Below, one piece after another: positions 1-5,197 of a stretch of 7,484 nucleotides of DNA. The notes beneath the pieces are model-generated. The model had not been told where the DNA came from and made no database searches. It saw only the letters and a list, made by a program, of their open reading frames with translations. The stretch is from an uncultured Eubacteriales bacterium (GTDB taxonomy: Bacteria > Bacillota > Clostridia > Oscillospirales > Acutalibacteraceae), in contig CAKSDF010000097.1 of the NCBI GenBank assembly GCA_934444695.1, positions 1-7,484 of the forward strand, in the 5' to 3' direction. How positions within the stretch are numbered: the stretch's first letter is position 1; every line of letters begins with the position of its first letter. Both the position numbers and the translations under genes were made by a program.

Positions 1-1
1 A

Positions 2-1759
2 GGAGATAATGTCTCGGCAGCTACCGTCAACCGTGCAGGATATATTAAATGCGAGGCAAAGGGAGTAGGCGAGGATACAGCCATTGCCAAGATAATAAAA
101 ATGGTCAGCGATGCATCGGGTACAAAGGCGCCCGTGGCAAGGCTTGCCGATAAGGTTTCGGGAATATTTGTTCCCACGGTCATCGGTATAGCCCTTTTGA
201 CCCTTATAGTGTGGCTGCTGATCGGCAAGGATTTCGGATTTGCTGTGGGAAGGGCCATATCGGTGCTTGTTATCAGCTGTCCCTGTGCGCTGGGCCTTGC
301 TACGCCCGTTGCCATTATGGTGGGAAGCGGCGTTGGAGCCAAAAACGGCGTGCTTTTCAAAACTGCTGTGTCTCTCGAACAGACCGGCCGTGCAAAAACC
401 GTTTTGCTTGACAAAACAGGTACCATAACAAAGGGTAAGCCTGCCGTTACCGATGTTGTGCCCGTAAACTGCGATGAGCAAAAGCTTGTAAAGGCTGCCG
501 CTTCAACCGAGCAAAAAAGCGAGCACCCTCTCGGAAAGGCCATTGTCGATTATGCAAAAAAGCAGGGAATCGCCCTTGCCGATTCGGACGAGATAAAGGT
601 GGTCTCGGGAAAGGGAATATGCGCAAAAATAGACGGGAAAACCCTGCTCGGAGGAAATGCGACATACATTTCCGAACAGGCGAAAATATCGAAGGAGGCA
701 CAAAGCGCTGCCGAGGCTCTTTCGGAACAGGGCAAGACCCCTATGTTTTTCTGCGAGGATGATACCCTTCTCGGAATAATCGCCGTTGCCGATGAAATAA
801 GAAAGGACAGCAAGTGGGCGATTTCCGATATGAAGAAGATGGGTATTAAAACGGTTATGCTCACGGGAGACAACCAAAAGACAGCCGACGCCGTGGCAAA
901 GGCCGTGGGAGTCGACGAGGTCATTGCGGGAGTGCTTCCCGAGGGCAAGGAACAGGCCGTAAGACAGTATAAATCAGGCGGAAAAGTAATTATGGTGGGC
1001 GACGGAATAAACGACGCGCCCGCCCTTACTGCCGCAGATGTGGGAATCGCCGTGGGAGCGGGCACCGACATCGCCATAGATTCGGCCGATGTGGTCATTA
1101 CCGGCAGCAGTTTGAGCCAGGTTGCAGGGGCAATAGAGCTTTCAAGAAAGACTTTGAGAAATATCAAGGAAAATCTTTTCTGGGCCTTTATTTACAACAT
1201 CATCGGAATCCCCCTTGCCGCAGGAGTTTTTATAAGCCTGCTTGGATGGGAGCTTAATCCCATGTTCGGCGCGGCGGCTATGAGTCTTTCGAGCTTTTGC
1301 GTTGTGACAAATGCCTTGCGGCTCAATTTCTTCAAGATGAAAAAACCGATTGTCACTGTCGATGATAATAAGATCGGCAAAGCGGGTAAAAATGACGGAC
1401 GTACCGATGAAAACGGCGCGGGAAGTGATACCGGAAACGGCCGCAGCAGCGGCGTAAAGGCCGAAGGCACAGAACGCAACGCCGCAGACAGCGGTAACGC
1501 TGACAAAGAGCAAATAAATGCAAAGGAGCAAAAAGAAATGGGAAACAAAATCGAAAAAACAATGCTTATCGAAGGAATGATGTGCGGACATTGCTCGGGC
1601 AGGGTCAAGAAAGCTTTGGAGGGCATCGATGGCGTTGAAAGCGCCGATGTCAGCCACGAGAGCGGTGTTGCAAAGGTCATTCTCGACGGTGATGTTTCTG
1701 ACGGTACCCTTAAATCTACCGTGGAAAATGAGGGCTATAAGGTGGTTAAAGTGGAATAA
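2..1759 (+). CDS. copA: Cu(I)-exporting P1B-type ATPase, 5' end cut off, with C-terminal HMA domain
   Basis: The frame is already open at base 2 and gives 585 residues; the N-terminus lies upstream of the window. Visible, numbered from base 2: end of the actuator domain followed by a membrane pair with the CPC metal site (C93-P94-C95); phosphorylation motif DKTGT with D137; the nucleotide-domain SEHPLG with H175-P176; TGDN 288-291; GDGIND 333-338; then the last membrane pair with YN (398-399) and MxxSS (M427, S430-S431). CPC, YN and MxxSS are the established signature of Cu(I)-transporting P1B-1 pumps, so the protein should export Cu(I) across the cytoplasmic membrane at the cost of ATP. After about residue 440 comes a charged, Gly/Asn/Asp/Lys-rich linker of about 70 residues, then a complete HMA domain with GMMCGHC (C528, C531). 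HMA domains are more often N-terminal in this family; whether one is also present there cannot be seen. No copper regulator is in view. The first in-window ATG (base 101) is not the true start. Confidence 0.95.
   Translation, partial: GDNVSAATVNRAGYIKCEAKGVGEDTAIAKIIKMVSDASGTKAPVARLADKVSGIFVPTVIGIALLTLIVWLLIGKDFGFAVGRAISVLVISCPCALGLATPVAIMVGSGVGAKNGVLFKTAVSLEQTGRAKTVLLDKTGTITKGKPAVTDVVPVNCDEQKLVKAAASTEQKSEHPLGKAIVDYAKKQGIALADSDEIKVVSGKGICAKIDGKTLLGGNATYISEQAKISKEAQSAAEALSEQGKTPMFFCEDDTLLGIIAVADEIRKDSKWAISDMKKMGIKTVMLTGDNQKTADAVAKAVGVDEVIAGVLPEGKEQAVRQYKSGGKVIMVGDGINDAPALTAADVGIAVGAGTDIAIDSADVVITGSSLSQVAGAIELSRKTLRNIKENLFWAFIYNIIGIPLAAGVFISLLGWELNPMFGAAAMSLSSFCVVTNALRLNFFKMKKPIVTVDDNKIGKAGKNDGRTDENGAGSDTGNGRSSGVKAEGTERNAADSGNADKEQINAKEQKEMGNKIEKTMLIEGMMCGHCSGRVKKALEGIDGVESADVSHESGVAKVILDGDVSDGTLKSTVENEGYKVVKVE
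1522..1540 (+). promoter_or_regulatory. Internal Shine-Dalgarno and start codon at the copA HMA domain boundary
   Basis: AAAGGAG (1522-1528), a 9-nt spacer and ATG (1538-1540) lie inside the copA reading frame, just after the hydrophilic linker. The match is at least as good as those of the other genes in this window, for example AAAGGAG before the small gene at 2031. It is reported separately because it decides whether a second product is made. Confidence 0.5.
1538..1759 (+). CDS. Possible free CopZ-like copper chaperone from an internal start within copA (73 aa)
   Basis: An ATG at 1538, in frame with copA, is preceded by AAAGGAG at 1522-1528 with a 9-nt spacer, which is a good ribosome binding site. 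It lies precisely where the linker ends and the HMA domain begins. Translation from here would give a compact 73-residue protein with the GMMCGHC Cu(I) site (C16 and C19 of the short form) and the ferredoxin-like HMA pattern through the usual C-terminal EGYKV. Free proteins of this size and shape are CopZ chaperones that hand Cu(I) to CopA. E. coli is known to make a free chaperone from copA by programmed frameshifting, so a dual product has precedent by another mechanism. The alternative is that this ATG is simply a linker methionine, or a relic of a former separate copZ fused to copA. The domain is certain; independent translation is inference. Confidence 0.45.
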   Translation: MGNKIEKTMLIEGMMCGHCSGRVKKALEGIDGVESADVSHESGVAKVILDGDVSDGTLKSTVENEGYKVVKVE

Positions 1760-1779
1760 AGCGCCGCTTTGAAGGAACA

Positions 1780-2010
1780 TTTCTTTGGAAGAAAAACTGT
1801 ACCTGAGAAGGAAGAGTGCACCCGAGAAGTGAGGCTGTACCTGAGAAAAAAGGCTGCGCATATTGAAAGAAATGCTGTACACAAGAAGAAAGGTAGTATC
1901 CGAGAAGGAAAGAATGTACCTGAGAAGGAATGCAGCGCCCAAAAAGTAAAACCGCGTTTAAGAGGAAAAACTCTGTTTCGGAATAAAACGTGTGCTTTTC
2001 GGAAAGCATA
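1780..2010. repeat. Degenerate tandem array, 19-20 bp period, about 11 units
   Basis: Units begin near 1797, 1816, 1835, 1854, 1875, 1894, 1914, 1933, 1953, 1972 and 1991, so spacing is 19-21 bp. An approximate consensus is ctgtacctgagaaggaaag: a CTGTACC-like half followed by a purine-rich GAGAAGGAA half. The best units (1797, 1835, 1894, 1914) share most positions; the last three are badly decayed, and similar but poorer copies may begin before 1797. The array fills the gap between copA and the small gene at 2031. Because 19 is not a multiple of 3, the units do not encode a simple repeated peptide. Function unknown: a decayed minisatellite, a protein-binding array in DNA or RNA, or a spacer are all possible. 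No unique spacers separate the units, so it is not CRISPR-like. Confidence 0.75.
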
Positions 2011-2030
2011 TTTTCAAAGGAGTGAGTTCT

Positions 2031-2195
2031 TTGAAAAGAAAGCTTAAAAAGAAATATTATCCCGATATATCCGGCGTGGTCTCGTCGGGGGACTGTACCG
2101 GCAGTGTGCCGACGCCGCCACTTAACGAGGCTGAGGAGCAATCCTACGCCGAGCTGACAGGAAAGGAAATACCAAAAAAATCAGATGAACATTGA
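2031..2195 (+). CDS. Small hypothetical protein (54 aa), overlaps trmO
   Basis: The proposed start is TTG at 2031, with AAAGGAG at 2016-2022 and an 8-nt spacer; an in-frame GTG at 1992 lacks such a site and a GTG at 2022 overlaps the SD. The product begins with a strongly basic stretch (KRKLKKKYY), continues with PDISGVVSSGDCTGSVPTPP, and ends in an acidic, polar tail. There is one cysteine, no membrane segment and no signal peptide. I do not recognise a named family, although the SGDCTG..P.PP..EAE..SY pattern resembles short uncharacterised Firmicutes proteins I have seen without an assigned function. Its last codons overlap the first 11 nt of trmO in another frame. The AAAGGA nearest to the trmO ATG is 17 nt away, so trmO translation may depend on ribosomes finishing this gene. 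Confidence 0.6.
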   Translation: MKRKLKKKYYPDISGVVSSGDCTGSVPTPPLNEAEEQSYAELTGKEIPKKSDEH

Positions 2196-2865
2196 ACCTA
2201 TCGGCCGCATTAATTGCGACTTTAAAGAAAAATTCGGAATTCCCCGCCAAAGCGGCCTTGCAAATACAAAGGCCGAGATAGTCTTTTTGCCCGAATATTC
2301 CTCGCCCGACGCCTTTCGCGGACTTGAGGGATATTCCCATATATGGCTTTTGTGGGAATTTGACCGAATAGAAAAGAAAGGCATATCTTTAACCGTCCGT
2401 CCTCCGAGACTGGGCGGAAACATAAGAATGGGAGTATTTGCCACCCGTTCACCTTTCAGGCCAAACCACATCGGTCTGTCCCTTGTGGAGCTTGAAGACA
2501 TTGTTAACGACAGGGAAAGGGGCACCGTGCTTAAAATATCGGGGGCCGATCTTTGCGACGGCACTCCGATATACGATATAAAGCCTTATCTTCCGTCGAT
2601 CGAATGCAAGCCCGAGGCAAGGGGAGGCTTTGCCAAGGAAAGAGAGGGGTATTCACTTTCGGTGGAAATTCCCGAAGAAATTTGCGAAAAATTGCAAAAG
2701 CAAAAGGTGCGGGAGCTTAAGGAAATTTTGTCGGGAGACCCCCGTCCCTCGTATCACGACGATCCTGAGAGAATATACAAAATGACCTACGGTAATCTGG
2801 AAGTTTCTTTCCGGGTGGAAAAAAGTGCGCTTTGGGTTGTTGACATTTGCGAAAAGTTGGGTTAG
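2185..2865 (+). CDS. trmO: tRNA (t6A37) N6-methyltransferase TrmO/TsaA family
   Basis: The 226-residue product matches the TrmO (TsaA/YaeB) family throughout. It begins with the typical IEPIGRI strand, then has KEKFGIPRQSGL, FRGLEGYSHIWLLWEF, the highly conserved TVRPPRLGGN.RMGVFATRSPFRPN.IGLSLVEL block and DLCDGTPIYDIKPYLP. A C-terminal portion of about 75 residues carries the family's late DPRPSYH element. TrmO uses S-adenosylmethionine to methylate threonylcarbamoyladenosine at position 37 of ANN-decoding tRNAs (tRNA-Thr(GGU) in E. coli), giving m6t6A and improving decoding. The length fits the long form of the family. ATG 2185 is chosen because it fits the family N-terminus; it overlaps the preceding small gene by 11 nt and lacks a well-placed SD, which suggests translational coupling. 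The stop codon TAG (2863-2865) is embedded in the -10 of the next promoter. Confidence 0.95.
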   Translation: MNIEPIGRINCDFKEKFGIPRQSGLANTKAEIVFLPEYSSPDAFRGLEGYSHIWLLWEFDRIEKKGISLTVRPPRLGGNIRMGVFATRSPFRPNHIGLSLVELEDIVNDRERGTVLKISGADLCDGTPIYDIKPYLPSIECKPEARGGFAKEREGYSLSVEIPEEICEKLQKQKVRELKEILSGDPRPSYHDDPERIYKMTYGNLEVSFRVEKSALWVVDICEKLG

Positions 2866-2868
2866 AAT
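2840..2868 (+). promoter_or_regulatory. Sigma-A-type promoter for the deoR-type regulator and transporter, inside the end of trmO
   Basis: TTGACA at 2840-2845 (perfect -35), a 17-bp spacer, and TAGAAT at 2863-2868 (5 of 6 to TATAAT). Transcription would begin near 2875, about 20 nt before the regulator's ATG at 2897. The -35 and spacer are trmO coding sequence, and the first three bases of the -10 are the trmO stop codon. Confidence 0.8.
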
Positions 2869-2896
2869 ATAACAAATACCAATGGGAGGTTTGCAG

Positions 2897-3661
2897 ATGT
2901 TAGCGGTCGAAAGAAGAACCAAGATCCATCAGATGGTGGAAAAGAACGGCTCGGTCGAATCATCGGAGCTTATAAAAATATTTGAAGTGACCGGTGAAAC
3001 GCTCAGAAAGGATTTAATGAAGCTGGAAAGCGACGGCCTTTTGCGTCGTACACACGGCGGAGCGATATCGGTTAAAAAATCGGTTCCCATGAAAAAGCTT
3101 GAGTCCCGTATGGACGATTGCCGCAGTCAGAAACAGGCTCTTTCCCGCATTGCCTGCAATTACATAAACGAGGGCGATATAATTATCGTCGACACCGGAA
3201 GCACGGCCTATGAATTTTCAAAGACCCTTGCCGGCCGTTTTGAAAACCTCACCATAATTACCGCCAGCAACGATGTTTTTGCCAACCTTTCGGGAATCAA
3301 CGGAATGAATATGGTAATGCTGGGAGGATTTTTCCATAGGGACGAAAATGCCTTTTATGGTGATCTGACCTTAGACGCTTTAAGAAATCTTCATGCCAAC
3401 AAGGCTTTTGTCTTTCCATCGGCCGTTTCTCTTGAAAACGGAATCACCGATTATAACTATGACCTTACCCTTGTGCAGAAGGCTATGCTCAAGGCTGCCG
3501 ACAAAGTCTTTGTGCTGGCCGACAGCAACAAATTCGAGAAAAATGCCATGCTCAAAATCAGCGACATAACCGCCGGTATGACCTTTATAACCGATCCCGG
3601 TCTTGACGACGACATTTTCGAGCTTTACAAGAAAGAAAAGATAACAGTCGACCGCGGCTGA
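2897..3661 (+). CDS. DeoR-family transcriptional regulator
   Basis: The 254-residue protein has an N-terminal winged HTH (about residues 5-57) with the DeoR signature VTGETLRKDLMKLESDGLLR followed by RTHGGA. A DeoR C-terminal sensor domain follows, with DTGST (99-103), an IITASND strand, MLGGFFHRDENAFYG and ADKVFVLADSNKF. Family members bind sugar phosphates or related phosphometabolites through the sensor, usually as repressors of a neighbouring uptake or catabolic operon. ATG 2897 is preferred over the in-frame ATG at 2882, because the latter overlaps the GGGAGG (2884-2889) that serves 2897 with a 7-nt spacer. The common FIGADGI-type segment of the sensor reads FVFPSAVSLENGITDY here, suggesting a ligand outside the best-studied sugar set. 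It is followed after 20 bp by an organophosphate-transporter-like gene, its likely target along with its own promoter. Confidence 0.9.
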   Translation: MLAVERRTKIHQMVEKNGSVESSELIKIFEVTGETLRKDLMKLESDGLLRRTHGGAISVKKSVPMKKLESRMDDCRSQKQALSRIACNYINEGDIIIVDTGSTAYEFSKTLAGRFENLTIITASNDVFANLSGINGMNMVMLGGFFHRDENAFYGDLTLDALRNLHANKAFVFPSAVSLENGITDYNYDLTLVQKAMLKAADKVFVLADSNKFEKNAMLKISDITAGMTFITDPGLDDDIFELYKKEKITVDRG

Positions 3662-3681
3662 GCTGACAGAAGGTTTTCCCA

Positions 3682-4941
3682 TTGGACTTGAACACAGATA
3701 AACAAAAAAACAAAAACTTTTCCGGTCTTGTGATGGCCTGTTCGCTTGTTTACTTTATAAGCTACCTTACCCGCCAGAATTACAGCGCGGTAATGGTGGA
3801 CATAATCGAGAGCGAAGGCTATGCCAAAAGCGCGGCCGGCGCAGCAGTGACCGGCCTTTTTATAACATACGGAGCGGGGCAGATCATAAGCGGCCTTTTG
3901 GGGGATAAGATAAGCCCTAAAAAGCTGATAACAATAGGACTGCTTGCTTCGGCTGCAATGAATCTTGCAGTGCCTTTTTGCCCGTCCACCGTTTATTTGA
4001 CGGCGGTGTGGTGCGTTAACGGCTTTGCACAGGCTTTAATGTGGCCGCCCATTGTGCGTATTTTTTCCGAATACCTTACTCCCGAGCGATACAAAACCGC
4101 CACGGTCAGCGTATCCTGGGGAGGCTCGATCGGCACCATTGCAATATACCTTTTTGCGCCGGTGTGCGTTTCTCTTTGGGGATGGCGGTCGCTTTTTTAC
4201 ATCGTGTCCGTTGCGGCGGCTTTAGCAGCATTTTTCTGGCAAAGAAAAATGACCTTTTTTGAAAATACCCTTGTGCCGGTTTTGCCCAAAGGCTTTAAAA
4301 ATAAAGACACCGTAAAAATGCCGCAAAAAGGCAGAAAAGCTTTAAGACTCAGCACGGTAATAATGCTTATTATGATAATGCTGGCCATAATCTTTCAGGG
4401 CATTATCCGGGACGGCGTTACAACGTGGCTGCCGACCTACATATCCGACAGCTTTAATCTCGAAAGCGCCGCTTCGATTTTAACCGGCGTGGGAATGCCT
4501 GTTTTCAGCATAATTTTCTGCAAATTGGCCGAGATACTTAACCGCCGTCTTTTCCCCAACGAGGTTTTCTGCGCAGCATTTTTCTTTGCACTTTGCCTTG
4601 TTTGTCTGCTTGCCATGTGCCTTTTCGGCAGCAGCAGTATGGCTCTTTCGATTATATGCCTGACCCTTGCCACCGGCTGTATGCACGGAGCAAACGTTAT
4701 GCTGATATGTATGCTTCCGCCTTATTTTTTAAGGACCGGACACGTATCTCTTATTTCCGGAATACTCAACGCCTGCACATATGTGGGAAGCGCCCTTTCG
4801 ATATACGGTGTGGCCCTTGTTACCGAAAACAGCGGCTGGGGAGTTTCCATGAAAATATTTGCTGGGGCTGCGGCGCTGGGACTTATCTTTGCGCTTTTGT
4901 CCTGCCTGCCGTGGAAGCGGTTTGCCAAAGATAAGGTTTAG
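3682..4941 (+). CDS. MFS transporter, organophosphate:phosphate antiporter (GlpT/UhpT-like) type
   Basis: The 419-residue polytopic protein has about 12 hydrophobic segments, with a charged central loop (roughly residues 190-222) dividing two six-helix halves. The first helix carries YFISYLTRQNYSAVM, helices 2-3 have GLFITYGAGQIISGLLGDK, and helix 4 has the GFAQALMWPPIVRIFSE motif; these resemble the OPA family (GlpT, UhpT, UhpC, PgtP). The two arginines that bind phosphate in GlpT (R45 and R269 in E. coli) have clear counterparts, R31 in LTRQN and R243 in IIRDGVTTWLPTY. Expected role: uptake of an organophosphate such as glycerol-3-phosphate or a sugar phosphate in exchange for Pi across the cytoplasmic membrane. 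The substrate cannot be read from sequence, and a UhpC-like sensor is possible. The start is TTG 3682 with AGAAGG at 3668-3673 and an 8-nt spacer. It lies 20 bp after the DeoR-type gene and is probably co-transcribed with it. Confidence 0.88.
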   Translation: MDLNTDKQKNKNFSGLVMACSLVYFISYLTRQNYSAVMVDIIESEGYAKSAAGAAVTGLFITYGAGQIISGLLGDKISPKKLITIGLLASAAMNLAVPFCPSTVYLTAVWCVNGFAQALMWPPIVRIFSEYLTPERYKTATVSVSWGGSIGTIAIYLFAPVCVSLWGWRSLFYIVSVAAALAAFFWQRKMTFFENTLVPVLPKGFKNKDTVKMPQKGRKALRLSTVIMLIMIMLAIIFQGIIRDGVTTWLPTYISDSFNLESAASILTGVGMPVFSIIFCKLAEILNRRLFPNEVFCAAFFFALCLVCLLAMCLFGSSSMALSIICLTLATGCMHGANVMLICMLPPYFLRTGHVSLISGILNACTYVGSALSIYGVALVTENSGWGVSMKIFAGAAALGLIFALLSCLPWKRFAKDKV

Positions 4942-5015
4942 CGACCGAGATTTAAAGGACAGAATTTTTCGGAGAGATTTAAAGACGTAGACTCGGCGAT
5001 GCTTGCCAAGCTGCG

Positions 5016-5067
5016 GTGCGGCGTAATATTCCGCGCAATCATACACGGCGCGTGCACAAATTTTTTT
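5016..5067 (+). terminator. Weak candidate intrinsic terminator after the transporter gene
   Basis: GTGC (5016-5019) can pair with GCAC (5054-5057), extended by a few pairs including a wobble and a bulge. An alternative CGCGC/GCGCG stem (5032-5036 with 5048-5052) is also possible. Three A's and then seven T's (5061-5067) follow the outer stem. The large loop and the imperfect stem make this a low-confidence call. Confidence 0.3.
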
Positions 5068-5073
5068 CGGAAA

Positions 5074-5087
5074 AATATTATAATATT
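5074..5087. promoter_or_regulatory. Perfect AT-rich palindrome upstream of the thrS promoter
   Basis: AATATTATAATATT is a perfect 14-bp inverted repeat ending 5 bp before the -35. Together with the preceding A/T tracts it could act as an UP element for the RNA polymerase alpha subunits, or as a regulator site. Only the palindrome is observed; the role is inferred. Confidence 0.4.
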
Positions 5088-5092
5088 GCCAC

Positions 5093-5121
5093 TTGACATC
5101 GGCTTTTGCGGGTGTTAGAAT
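5093..5121 (+). promoter_or_regulatory. Sigma-A-type promoter of thrS
   Basis: TTGACA at 5093-5098, a 17-bp spacer and TAGAAT at 5116-5121, the same hexamers and spacing as the promoter at 2840. The predicted start near 5128 would give a leader of about 360 nt carrying the T-box. Confidence 0.85.
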
Positions 5122-5124
5122 AAC

Positions 5125-5168
5125 TGTTGTACAGGATATGGATGTGTTTATCTCCGTTCTGTACGATA
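5125..5168 (+). other. Hairpin at the 5' terminus of the thrS leader
   Basis: GTACAG (5129-5134) pairs perfectly with CTGTAC (5159-5164). The helix extends to about 13 pairs with G-U wobbles on both sides (5125-5137 with 5156-5168). The predicted transcription start falls at its base, so the RNA would begin with a stable stem, as in 5' hairpins that protect mRNAs. It precedes the conserved T-box elements and is not a standard part of them. Confidence 0.55.
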
Positions 5169-5197
5169 CAAAAAATAAAATCGGATTAAATCGTTTA

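Larger units (their letters stand above)
4942..5092. other. Intergenic stretch between the transporter and the thrS promoter
   Basis: No gene is supported here. It holds an 11-bp direct repeat GAGATTTAAAG at 4947-4957 and 4974-4984 (27 bp apart), a GC-rich weak hairpin with a following T-run (5016-5067), and a perfect 14-bp AT palindrome (5074-5087) directly upstream of the thrS -35. Confidence 0.7.

Noticed and set aside
1758..1770. AAAGCGCCGCTTT hairpin just after copA
   Set aside because: Only five pairs with a three-base loop and no following T-run, so not called as a terminator.
1142..1942. Minus-strand open frame with repeated Phe/Leu-rich peptide (266 codons)
   Set aside because: It is half antisense to copA and half the pyrimidine-rich complement of the tandem array, which is naturally poor in stop codons. 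No family resemblance.
1797..1990. CRISPR-like array
   Set aside because: Repeats are contiguous, short and degenerate with no unique spacers, and there are no cas genes nearby.
1769..2047. Lys/Glu/Arg-rich 92-codon open frame over the tandem array
   Set aside because: TTG start without a convincing SD; the peptide is a by-product of purine-rich repeats whose 19-bp period breaks any amino-acid repeat; it overlaps the better-supported gene at 2031.
2882..2896. Upstream in-frame ATG for the DeoR-type regulator
   Set aside because: This ATG overlaps the GGGAGG that serves ATG 2897, and the family N-terminus fits 2897.
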